In this document: positions 17,154 through 23,528 of the stretch, piece after piece | Position numbering within the stretch: position 1 is the first letter of the stretch | Layout: every line of letters begins with the position of its first letter | Source: an uncultured Bacilli bacterium | GTDB taxonomy: Bacteria > Bacillota_I > Bacilli_A > RF39 > UBA660 | NCBI GenBank assembly: GCA_944372725.1 | Contig: CALWAA010000004.1 | Span: 1 to 25,912 of the forward strand | DNA length: 25,912 nucleotides | Direction: 5' to 3' | Program-made: the position numbers and the translations under genes | Notes under the pieces: generated by a model | Database searches by the model: none | What the model was told of the DNA's origin: nothing | The model's input: only the letters and a program-made list of their open reading frames with translations

Positions 17154-17181
17154 AAAAAAAACTTAAATTATACAATTTAAG
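17154..17181 (-). terminator. Intrinsic terminator at the end of efp
   Basis: On the minus strand, CTTAAATT / AATTTAAG (17174-17181 and 17162-17169) is followed by eight T residues. The left arm contains the efp stop codon. The stem-loop also contains TATAAT. Confidence 0.85.
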
Positions 17182-17737
17182 CTCTAGATGAGTATTTACC
17201 ATCTTTGGTAGATACAATTATCTTTTCTCCTTGACCAATAAACAATGGTACTTTTACAATATAACCAGTTTCAATTTTAGCATCTTTTTGCGCATTATTA
17301 GTTGTATTACCTCTTACAGCTGGTTCTGTTTCAATTACTTCATATTCCACTTTTTCAGGTAAAGTAATTCCTAATATTTCGCCATCATAATAATCAACAG
17401 TAATTTCCATGCCTTCTTTGATAAATTTTACTTGGTCACCAAGTACTTTAGTAGAAATCTCTACTTGTTCATAAGTATCATTATTCATAAATACATAATT
17501 ATCACCAGCAGAATATAGATATTGCATTGGCATTCTATCTATATGTGCTTTTTCTATTTTAATATTTGTATTATATGTATCTTCTGTAATAGAGCCAGTT
17601 CTTAAATTACGAAGTTTCATTCTGACAAATGCAGAACCTTTTCCTGGCTTTACATGTTGGAATTCAACAATTTGATATAAATTGTTATCCATGATAATAG
17701 TCATACCATTTTTAATATCATTGATGTTAATGTTCAT
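17177..17737 (-). CDS. efp: Elongation factor P
   Basis: EF-P binds between the P and E sites of the ribosome and relieves stalling at polyproline stretches. The 186-residue protein has the full three-domain layout. These are the KOW-like domain I with HVKPGKGSAFVRMKLRNLRTG (28-48), the central OB domain with EQVEISTKVLGDQ, and the C-terminal OB domain with VPLFIGQGEKIIVSTKDGKYSSRA. Lys33 sits at the tip of the domain I loop, where B. subtilis EF-P carries its lysine modification. I chose ATG 17737 because GAGGAGTGA lies just before it. Longer forms would run through that site and the preceding small gene. Confidence 0.96.
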   Translation of the reverse strand: MNININDIKNGMTIIMDNNLYQIVEFQHVKPGKGSAFVRMKLRNLRTGSITEDTYNTNIKIEKAHIDRMPMQYLYSAGDNYVFMNNDTYEQVEISTKVLGDQVKFIKEGMEITVDYYDGEILGITLPEKVEYEVIETEPAVRGNTTNNAQKDAKIETGYIVKVPLFIGQGEKIIVSTKDGKYSSRA

Positions 17738-17741
17738 TTTT

Positions 17742-17912
17742 TCACTCCTCACTTTTTTTAAATATACCAAATCTTTTTTTCTTTTGTCTTACTCTTGAAG
17801 TGGTTGTAAAATTAGGATTGGCATTTTCTTTCTTACTTCTACCATAAACGGCAATAATGGTCGGATAATTTCTTACTGTTGGTTTTTTTAAACTATATTT
17901 TTTCTTACTCAT
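17742..17912 (-). CDS. Small basic protein of unknown function (56 residues)
   Basis: This short open frame lies between rpmG and efp on the same strand. It starts MSKKKYSLKKPTV, and NYPTIIAVYGRSKKENANPN is its only mildly hydrophobic part. The rest, including VRQKKKRFGIFKKSEE at the end, is rich in Lys and Arg, so the protein is strongly basic and probably binds nucleic acid or the ribosome (inference). It starts 24 bases after the rpmG stop. Its TGA overlaps the efp ribosome binding site, 4 bases before the efp ATG, suggesting translational coupling. The Shine-Dalgarno sequence (AAAAGAG) is modest. I do not recognise a family. Confidence 0.6.
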   Translation of the reverse strand: MSKKKYSLKKPTVRNYPTIIAVYGRSKKENANPNFTTTSRVRQKKKRFGIFKKSEE

Positions 17913-17936
17913 AACTCTTTTCCACTTTTCTTATTT

Positions 17937-18101
17937 TTACTTCTTTTCTTTTACTACTTGATGTTGACGACATTTTGGACAATACTTCTTAATTTCTAGA
18001 CGTTCAGGAGTATTCTTCTTGTTCTTACTTGTACATCTTAGTTCTTCACCACATACCGTACATCTCAAAGTTACATAATTTCTATTTTCATTTTTTGCCA
18101 T
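17937..18101 (-). CDS. rpmG: 50S ribosomal protein bL33
   Basis: This 54-residue large-subunit protein reads VTLRCTVCGEELRCTSKNKKNTPERLEIKKYCPKCRQH in the core, the standard bL33 pattern. Two CxxC pairs (Cys14/Cys17 and Cys41/Cys44) make it the zinc-binding (C+) paralogue type. AGGAGG lies 7 bases before the ATG. It is the first gene of rpmG-56aa-efp, behind its own extended -10 promoter downstream of the PBP2 gene. Firmicutes with both zinc-containing and zinc-free bL33 often switch between them with zinc supply. Whether a C- copy exists here cannot be seen. Confidence 0.95.
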   Translation of the reverse strand: MAKNENRNYVTLRCTVCGEELRCTSKNKKNTPERLEIKKYCPKCRQHQVVKEKK

Positions 18102-18133
18102 GAGGACACCTCCTTTTAATCAAAGCTAGAAGT

Positions 18134-18142
18134 ATTATAACA
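18134..18142 (-). promoter_or_regulatory. Extended -10 promoter of rpmG-56aa-efp
   Basis: On the minus strand, TG-T-TATAAT (18142-18134) is a perfect extended -10 element. TTTTCA (18157-18162) is a weak -35 candidate at 17-bp spacing, lying inside the end of the PBP2 gene. Confidence 0.55.
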
Positions 18143-18147
18143 TTAAA

Positions 18148-20112
18148 TTAGTCACTTGAAAAGAGAAAATCGTTAATTCTTCTAGCAATTAAGCGATTTA
18201 CGGGTGAACGATAAGTACTATTGCTATCTAAATTGCTCGTATTCGGGCTTATTACAACAATCGAATACTTAGGATTATCAAAAGGGGCATACATTAAGAA
18301 AGTATTACTTAAAACAAATGACTCTAAGGTGCCATCATTATCACTATCAATATATGATTCACTAGTACCCGTTTTTCCCGCTGCATTAATATTTTGATTT
18401 ACATACCAATATCCCGTACCACTTCGCATGACACTATTAAAGCCCTCTTGTATACGCTCGAAATACTTTTCTTCTAAATTGACTTTATTTAATTCCTTAA
18501 CTTCATTTGTTAAAATTACTTCTTCATCATTTTTGATACTATTCATGATATTTAATTTTAATCTAGAACCAGATGTAGCAATGGTATTTATGTATTGGAG
18601 TAATTCTACGGGGGTATATAAATCATATTGACCAATTGCTAAATTCATGAGTAAATCTGGGGCAATGGTACTTCCCTTTAGACCCGTGCTTTCGTGAGGT
18701 AAGTCAATTTCTGTTTTAGTCCCTAGGCCAAATTCAGCAAAAGTGCGCCTATAAGTATTAAAATGTTTTTCTGTAGCAACTGCTTTCATATTATATGTGT
18801 AATCATATCCCATGATACCTAAAGCAATAATAAATTGATAATAATTAGAACTTAAAGCTAGAGCTTGAATATCATTTAATGTACCTAGTCTTCTATAAGA
18901 ACATTTAGCTGGCATATTAGCAAGTTTCACACAACTATCTGTAATTTTAGTGCCAATATCAATTACTTTTTCTTTATATCCAACACTCATCGATGCCCCT
19001 TTCACAGCACTTCCTACAGTATAAGCATTTTTAATCACATTAATACTGACATCTTGAAAAGAATAATCTTTACCATTTGTTATTAACCTAATTCCAGCGA
19101 TAGCTTTAATATTGCCTGTTAAAGGGTCACTTACCAAAGCAAAACTTTCTTTATAAAATTCGGTATTCGCCGTTTTTTTAGCTTTTAACATTTCTTCTTT
19201 CATAATACTTTCTACTTCTAATTGAATATTAATATCAATATTTAAAACTAAATCATTTCCCCTTTTAGCTTCACTCACTAATTCTAAAGTATTATTACTT
19301 CCTACTTTATAAATTGCTTTTTCCCCTTTTAAGTACTCTTCATAATATTCTTCTAAACCACTTATTCCTACTTTATCAGTTAAACTATAGCCTTCACTTA
19401 AAAGATGCTCTTTTTCTTTCGGCAAGGAATTACTAATAGAGCCAAAAATAGTTTTTAAGGTATCATCATATAAATATACCCTCTTCCATTCCATTTCACC
19501 AAATACTCCTGGTAAGTTTGCTTCTATTATACTTGCATACACTTTATCACTTACATCACTTAATAAACACTTGTTGGCATAGCTATAACCATCATTCATT
19601 AAAAAATAAAAATAAGAACTATATTTTTCTAAATCTGACATATTATCTAACATTTCATCAGTAATTCTTTCTAGTTTTAGTTGTTCTAAATCAGCACTTG
19701 TAAGTTTTCTTTCATTATATAATTTATATTCTTCCCTTGTTATTAATAAATCTACTTTATCACTATATTTTATCATATAAAATTCTTTTAATTTGGATTT
19801 ATTATATTCATATTCAAAATTGGTTAATTTAGCTAAAGCCTCTGCCGTATTTAATTCTTCCTTTAAAGTAATCCCTGATTGCCTATGATAAAAAATCGTA
19901 TTTACACCAATATTGTCTACTAAAATGTTGCCATTAATATCAAGAATTCTTCCTCGCGGTGCCGAAGAACCTGTGACATATACTTCATTTATATTTCTAG
20001 CTTCTTTTAAATAATATTCTTTCTCTTTATAAGCTAGATGATAAACACGAATGATAAAAACAGCAAATATTAAAGTAATTAATGTTATGATTAAGACTAA
20101 TTTTTTAGGCAT
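18148..20112 (-). CDS. Class B penicillin-binding protein (PBP2 type)
   Basis: This monofunctional D,D-transpeptidase of 654 residues is anchored by one N-terminal helix (about 5-24) and acts outside the membrane. The dimerisation/pedestal domain contains the family motif SSAPRGRILDINGNIL (49-64). The transpeptidase domain has SAVK (Ser368, Lys371), SSN (421-423) and KTGTSES (580-586). Two cysteines (394 and 404) are close enough to form a disulfide. No PASTA domain follows, so it resembles the elongation-type PbpA/PBP2 group rather than SpoVD or PBP2B. A FtsW/RodA partner is not in the window. I chose ATG 20112 because GGTG lies 6 bases upstream, while the ATG at 20124 has no ribosome binding site. 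Confidence 0.93.
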   Translation of the reverse strand: MPKKLVLIITLITLIFAVFIIRVYHLAYKEKEYYLKEARNINEVYVTGSSAPRGRILDINGNILVDNIGVNTIFYHRQSGITLKEELNTAEALAKLTNFEYEYNKSKLKEFYMIKYSDKVDLLITREEYKLYNERKLTSADLEQLKLERITDEMLDNMSDLEKYSSYFYFLMNDGYSYANKCLLSDVSDKVYASIIEANLPGVFGEMEWKRVYLYDDTLKTIFGSISNSLPKEKEHLLSEGYSLTDKVGISGLEEYYEEYLKGEKAIYKVGSNNTLELVSEAKRGNDLVLNIDINIQLEVESIMKEEMLKAKKTANTEFYKESFALVSDPLTGNIKAIAGIRLITNGKDYSFQDVSINVIKNAYTVGSAVKGASMSVGYKEKVIDIGTKITDSCVKLANMPAKCSYRRLGTLNDIQALALSSNYYQFIIALGIMGYDYTYNMKAVATEKHFNTYRRTFAEFGLGTKTEIDLPHESTGLKGSTIAPDLLMNLAIGQYDLYTPVELLQYINTIATSGSRLKLNIMNSIKNDEEVILTNEVKELNKVNLEEKYFERIQEGFNSVMRSGTGYWYVNQNINAAGKTGTSESYIDSDNDGTLESFVLSNTFLMYAPFDNPKYSIVVISPNTSNLDSNSTYRSPVNRLIARRINDFLFSSD

Positions 20113-20174
20113 AAACTTCACCATTATTAGTATTTAAAAAATATTCTTTTTCATACAATATATTAGGTGATATA

Positions 20175-20435
20175 ATGTATAATTTGATTAAAGCCTATAT
20201 GGGAAGAATGACCATACAAGACGTTAATAATTTTGCTATTAGTAAAAATATAATTTTAAGTGCTGAAGAACTCCAGTTTGTTTATGATTTTATTAGTAAG
20301 AATTGGGAACAAGTAGTTAAAAATCCGAAATTACTTAACTTAGACCGTTATAAAAATCGCTTTAGTCCAGAAAACTTTGAAAAAATTAAAAAGTTATTTT
20401 TAGAATATAGTTCTCGTTATTCTTCATTTATTTAA
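20175..20435 (+). CDS. DUF2624-like small protein
   Basis: This 86-residue, probably cytoplasmic, all-helical protein has the pattern MTIQDVNNFAISKNIILSAEELQFVYDFISKNW, then a short linker, then FSPENFEKIKKLFLEYSSRY. It resembles the DUF2624 family (B. subtilis YqfT). In Bacillus the family member lies next to nfo (yqfS), and nfo is also nearby here, 400 bp downstream on the other strand, which supports the call. Function is unknown. AGGTGAT precedes ATG 20175. It is divergent from the PBP2 gene, with a 62-base gap in which TACAAT (20154-20159) is a possible -10 box. Confidence 0.7.
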   Translation: MYNLIKAYMGRMTIQDVNNFAISKNIILSAEELQFVYDFISKNWEQVVKNPKLLNLDRYKNRFSPENFEKIKKLFLEYSSRYSSFI

Positions 20436-20443
20436 TTTATTAG

Positions 20444-20494
20444 AAAGCAAGAATTAGTGTCGGAATTTGTCGAACGGTTTTTCTTGCTTTTTTT
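20444..20494 (+). terminator. Long-loop intrinsic terminator of the DUF2624 gene
   Basis: The 10-bp stem AAAGCAAGAA / TTCTTGCTTT (20444-20453 and 20481-20490) runs into seven T residues. The loop is unusually long (27 bases) and contains the tandem Spo0A-box-like sequence. Confidence 0.7.
20458..20474 (+). promoter_or_regulatory. Tandem Spo0A-box-like sites
   Basis: TGTCGGA-ATT-TGTCGAA: the second heptamer is a perfect 0A box and the first has one mismatch. They are in the same orientation in a 10-bp register, the arrangement bound by Spo0A dimers at known targets such as abrB. The pair ends 20 bases upstream of an extended -10 box (20494-20502), so it would cover about -51 to -35 of that promoter. 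Spo0A binding is inferred, not shown. Confidence 0.5.
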
Positions 20495-20502
20495 GATATA
20501 GT
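20494..20502 (+). promoter_or_regulatory. Extended -10 promoter of the putative toxin mRNA
   Basis: TG-A-TATAGT (20494-20502) matches the extended -10 consensus at all but one position. The predicted transcription start is near 20509, giving a leader of about 105 bases. There is no -35 consensus; the position is taken by the end of the tandem 0A-like boxes, as expected for an activator-dependent promoter. It overlaps the T tract of the upstream terminator. Confidence 0.45.
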
Positions 20503-20532
20503 AGTTCATAATAAATAACTGTTATTCACTTT

Positions 20533-20575
20533 GGCGGTAGCGCCTGCTTCATTTTGTAAGTAGTTTAAACTACTT
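20533..20575 (+). promoter_or_regulatory. Structured leader of the putative toxin mRNA
   Basis: Two elements precede the small open frame. GGCG-GTAG-CGCC (20533-20544) is a compact hairpin. AAGTAGTTTAAACTACTT (20558-20575) is a perfect 18-base palindrome. In addition, GGTAGCGCCTGCTT (20536-20549) can pair with AAGTAGGCGCTATCC (20722-20736) at the other end of the mRNA: 14 pairs with one bulge and one G-U. Such 5'-3' folding keeps several type I toxin mRNAs translationally inert. Confidence 0.5.
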
Positions 20576-20613
20576 GATTATTCAGGGGTTTTAATCGAAA
20601 GCGGGTGATGTAA

Positions 20614-20697
20614 ATGAACGAAGAAATTAAGTATTTGTTTATTATAATAATTATGCTTATCTCTATAATTAGAGATGAAAATAAAAAAAGTCGCTAG
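20614..20697 (+). CDS. Small hydrophobic peptide, putative type I toxin
   Basis: This open frame encodes 27 residues. It begins MNEEIKYLF, continues with an almost unbroken run of Ile, Leu and Met (IIIIMLISII, about 10-19), and ends with the charged tail RDENKKSR. Size and layout (short N-terminus, one membrane-spanning core, charged C-terminus) are those of type I toxin peptides such as Fst, Ldr or BsrG, though I see no specific sequence match. GGGTGAT (20603-20609) is a good ribosome binding site 4 bases before the ATG. The last five codons and the 3' region are covered by a convergent antisense RNA. It lies alone in a 400-base gap between the DUF2624 gene and nfo. Toxicity is inferred. Confidence 0.55.
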   Translation: MNEEIKYLFIIIIMLISIIRDENKKSR

Positions 20698-20756
20698 CCC
20701 AAAGGCATAGCGTTTACTTCCAAGTAGGCGCTATCCACTAAGTGGATAACACTTAC
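20683..20756 (-). ncRNA. Putative antisense antitoxin RNA (about 74 nt)
   Basis: A minus-strand transcript is predicted from about 20756 to about 20683. It begins with a hairpin, TATCCAC / GTGGATA (20732-20748). It ends with a GC-rich terminator: CGCTATGCC / GGCTAGCG with loop TTTG (20692-20712), then ACTTTTTTT. It overlaps the last codons and 3' region of the small-peptide mRNA by full complementarity, as RatA does with txpA and SR4 with bsrG in B. subtilis. Ends are estimated from promoter and terminator positions. Confidence 0.55.
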
Positions 20757-20762
20757 ACATTT

Positions 20763-20791
20763 AATATAACATAATTTACTCAAATTAACAA
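20763..20791 (-). promoter_or_regulatory. Promoter of the antisense RNA
   Basis: On the minus strand, TTGTTA (20786-20791) and TATATT (20763-20768) are separated by exactly 17 bp. TG-T precedes the -10 box, giving an extended -10 as well. It is stronger by consensus than the toxin promoter, as is usual for type I antitoxin RNAs. It points away from nfo toward the small-peptide gene. Confidence 0.6.
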
Positions 20792-20830
20792 GCATAATAA
20801 ATATAAAATTATCTAAAAAATTAATGTTTT

Positions 20831-21739
20831 TTATTTATGATAAAATTCTCTAATATCATTCATCATATTAGAATTAAACTGGCCATTCCTAATCATTTCT
20901 ATTTCAAATTTATAAGGAGGATATATTCTTGCTTTATCATCATCTGTTTCCCCTATATATGGAGTTTCTAGTATTTTGGGAATATTCATTAATTTAGGAT
21001 GATTAATAATATTTAATATTATATCAAACCCAAGAGTTCCATAACCAATATTGGCATGCCTATCTTTATGAGTGCCTAATTCATTTTTACTATCATTTAC
21101 ATGAACACATTTAATATAATTAAGGCCAATTTGTTCATCAAACTTTTTTAAAAATTCATCAAACTCTGTCATATTATATCCCGCATCATTTAAATGACAT
21201 GTATCTAAACATACGCCAATTAATTCTTTTTTATCGATATGGTCAATTAAATATTTGATTTCTTCTAAAGTACACCCTATTTCTGTTCCTTTCCCGGCCA
21301 TAGTTTCTAGAAGAATTTGCACAGAATTATCTTTTTTTAGAATCTCATTTAAAGCAAAAGCAATATTATCTAAAGCGATATTTCTTTCTATTCCCACACT
21401 TGAACCAGGATGAAGGACAATGTATTTCACTTTCATTTCTTCACATCTTTTAATTTCTTGAGCGAGAAAATTAATACTGAAATTATATTTTCTTTCATCT
21501 AAATTATTAGCTAAATTAACAATATAAGGTGCATGACATATCACTGTGTTAATATCAATATTATTTTCTTTCATCAAATTCCAAGCTTCCTCAGTATTTT
21601 TCATATCTATGGGCTTTCTTAAAGTATTTTGAGGTGCTCCTGTATAAAACATAAAAGTATTTGCCCCATAACTTATTGCTTCTTTGACACTTCCAAGTAA
21701 ACCCTCTTTACCAAAAGATACATGTGAACCTATAATCAT
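20831..21739 (-). CDS. nfo: Endonuclease IV (AP endonuclease Nfo)
   Basis: Nfo cleaves DNA at abasic sites in base excision repair and, in spore formers, protects outgrowing spores. The 302-residue TIM-barrel protein keeps the zinc-binding set: His69 (CHAPY), His110 (LHPGSS), Glu145 (ETMAGKGTEIG), Asp179 and His182 (DTCHLNDAGY), His213 (HVNDSKNELGTHKDRH), Asp226, His228 and Glu258 (LETP). I chose ATG 21739 because AGGTGG lies 5 bases upstream; the GTG at 21748 overlaps that site. TATAAT (minus strand, 21757-21762) in the 60-base gap may be its own -10 box behind the upstream terminator. Confidence 0.96.
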   Translation of the reverse strand: MIIGSHVSFGKEGLLGSVKEAISYGANTFMFYTGAPQNTLRKPIDMKNTEEAWNLMKENNIDINTVICHAPYIVNLANNLDERKYNFSINFLAQEIKRCEEMKVKYIVLHPGSSVGIERNIALDNIAFALNEILKKDNSVQILLETMAGKGTEIGCTLEEIKYLIDHIDKKELIGVCLDTCHLNDAGYNMTEFDEFLKKFDEQIGLNYIKCVHVNDSKNELGTHKDRHANIGYGTLGFDIILNIINHPKLMNIPKILETPYIGETDDDKARIYPPYKFEIEMIRNGQFNSNMMNDIREFYHK

Positions 21740-21773
21740 TTTTACCACCTACTAACATTATAAAATAAACGGC

Positions 21774-21800
21774 AAAAAAAATCTAGCTTTTAAGCTAGAT
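21774..21800 (-). terminator. Intrinsic terminator of the pilin-like gene
   Basis: On the minus strand, ATCTAGCTT / AAGCTAGAT (21792-21800 and 21781-21789) has a 2-base loop and a run of seven or eight T residues. The left arm overlaps the TAA stop codon. Confidence 0.88.
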
Positions 21801-22222
21801 TAATTAGCACTACATGTTGTAGAAGCACTATCAGCTGATGCTTCCACATCATCACTTGTTACATCTGGTGAAACGCCATTAATCATATATTGACCATTTG
21901 ATAACCATATTTTATAAGTATAATTTCCATCTTCGCCTACTTCAATAGAAATGCTACCCGTATAGTTTTCATCATCTTTTTCAATTAGACCAGAATTAAT
22001 TAATTCATCATATGAATAGCAAGCTGAATTTCCTGAATTATTTTGAACATACAATGTTTGGGCTGCTTTAACTAAAGTATTTGCTTCCATCGCAAGTACT
22101 TGTTTTCTCGCACTATCTGCCATTGGAACAACAGCATTGGTAGCAATTAAAACAATTACAGATAATATCACAATTACACTTAATAATTCGACTAAAGTAA
22201 AACCTTTTTTATTTAAACACAT
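21800..22222 (-). CDS. Type IV pilin-like protein with prepilin leader
   Basis: This 140-residue protein begins MCLNKKG-FTLVELLSVIVILSVIVLIA. That is a class III prepilin signal with the peptidase site after Gly7, Glu at mature position 5, and a hydrophobic helix. The rest is a small acidic Ser- and Asp-rich domain with Cys68 and Cys137, which could close a C-terminal disulfide loop as in many pilins. It is longer than ComGC (about 100 residues). No prepilin peptidase, pilus ATPase or other pilin lies in the window. AGGTGA precedes the ATG. It has its own near-consensus promoter and terminator, so it is a monocistronic unit. Its role (competence, adhesion or secretion) cannot be told. Confidence 0.85.
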   Translation of the reverse strand: MCLNKKGFTLVELLSVIVILSVIVLIATNAVVPMADSARKQVLAMEANTLVKAAQTLYVQNNSGNSACYSYDELINSGLIEKDDENYTGSISIEVGEDGNYTYKIWLSNGQYMINGVSPDVTSDDVEASADSASTTCSAN

Positions 22223-22243
22223 TTATCGTCACCTTCTAAAATA

Positions 22244-22271
22244 ATTATATCAAAAATCTAAGTTTAGTCAA
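22244..22271 (-). promoter_or_regulatory. Promoter of the pilin-like gene
   Basis: On the minus strand, TTGACT (22266-22271) and a perfect TATAAT (22244-22249) are separated by 16 bp. TG-A precedes the -10 box, so it is also an extended -10 promoter. It is among the best promoters in the window. Confidence 0.75.
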
Positions 22272-22315
22272 CTCTTAAATATGCAATTTCGAAGTTTTCT
22301 GAAAAAAAAGTCGAA

Positions 22316-23527
22316 TTAATTTAAAATATTTTCAATACTTACATTTCTATTATGACGTACTTGTTCCCATTTCTTAGTTTTCTTAAATAAACATATAATA
22401 TTGATAGGTATCCAAGTAAAAATAAAAAGTGAAAAGCCAAATATTCCTTTATAATGGTCTTTTATTTTTTTATGCAATAATTTAATGACAAATATATTTA
22501 GAATAATACTTCCTAAGTAAAACAAAACGAAAAAGTAAAAACTAGATAAATCTATGATAAGCATATTCATAGCAAGACCTTTCATAAATTTAAATACTGC
22601 CATTAACAGTGGTAAGATGAATGATATTACTTGAACTAGTGGTGCTAAATAATATAGTAAGCAATCAAAAGAAAGAAAAGACCCCTTCCAAAAACTTTTT
22701 GTTAAACTAGTTCCAAATCTTTTTAAGCACTCAAAGCAACCACTACTCCATCTTTTTCTTTGCTTCCAAGAAACTTTAAATGAAGTTGGATGTTCATCAT
22801 AAGTTATAGCGTCTTTCGCAAAAGCTATTTTAATATTATTTAAAGCACATATACCAGTAAATTCACTATCTTCGGTAAGCGTTCTAACAGGAAAGCCATA
22901 TTCATCTATTACCTCTTTTTTAATGCAAAAACCAGTACCATTAATGGCCGAAGACTTTTTTAAAACCATTCTCGCTTGATTGTAAAAAATATTTTGTAAA
23001 TAATAAAACATAGCATAACTTCCTGTTAAATAATTATCACTAGGATTTTTAGCATCACGAAAACCTTGAGCAACTAAGTATCCTTCGTTTAAAATATCAT
23101 TCATCGCTTTTAAGAAATTTTGATGAACAATATTATCAGCATCAAAAATGACATAAGCATCATAATCACTATTTTGTAAATAATCAAAAGTATATTTTAA
23201 TACTTCTCCTTTGCTCTTAACTGGCTTATCTATCTCGATGATTTTAGCACCCTTTTTTAAAGCTATCTCTTTGGTATTATCTGTGCAATTATTGGGAATT
23301 GCATAACAATCAAATAAACTTTTTGGGTAATCAAGCTTATTTATACTTTCAATTAAACTAGATATTACTTCTTCTTCATTTCGACAAGGAATTAAAATGG
23401 CAAATTTATGTTTTTTATTACTGATTAATTTCTTCTTTCTTTTTTTAAAAGTAAACAAGGAAGTTATCACAAAATATATGCTAAACAATAAACATAAAAT
23501 CATTACTACATTGTATACTATATTCAT
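22316..23527 (-). CDS. Membrane GT2 glycosyltransferase (IcaA/PgaC-like)
   Basis: This is a 403-residue integral membrane protein with an N-terminal helix (4-24), a cytoplasmic GT-A domain and about three to four helices after residue 275. The GT-A domain has FAILIPCRNEEEV (42-54), FDADN (128-132, nucleotide-sugar/metal site), LTEDSEF (217-223, catalytic Asp) and QRKRW (256-260, the QxxRW motif of processive synthases). Length and layout recall IcaA/PgaC poly-N-acetylglucosamine synthases, but the sugar cannot be read from sequence. Its ATG is one base after the stop of the GntR gene, with AAGGATG inside the end of that gene, so it belongs to the ABC-GntR operon. I see no clear terminator after it. 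Confidence 0.88.
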   Translation of the reverse strand: MNIVYNVVMILCLLFSIYFVITSLFTFKKRKKKLISNKKHKFAILIPCRNEEEVISSLIESINKLDYPKSLFDCYAIPNNCTDNTKEIALKKGAKIIEIDKPVKSKGEVLKYTFDYLQNSDYDAYVIFDADNIVHQNFLKAMNDILNEGYLVAQGFRDAKNPSDNYLTGSYAMFYYLQNIFYNQARMVLKKSSAINGTGFCIKKEVIDEYGFPVRTLTEDSEFTGICALNNIKIAFAKDAITYDEHPTSFKVSWKQRKRWSSGCFECLKRFGTSLTKSFWKGSFLSFDCLLYYLAPLVQVISFILPLLMAVFKFMKGLAMNMLIIDLSSFYFFVLFYLGSIILNIFVIKLLHKKIKDHYKGIFGFSLFIFTWIPINIICLFKKTKKWEQVRHNRNVSIENILN

Positions 23528-23528
23528 T

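Noticed and set aside
20801..20850. AT-only inverted repeat after nfo as a terminator
   Set aside because: The arms are long but pure A/T with interruptions and no clear T tract after a stable stem, so I could not support it as a terminator.
22270..22320. TTCGA-containing inverted repeat after the GT2 gene as a terminator
   Set aside because: The T run lies inside the loop and not after the stem, and the arms are imperfect.
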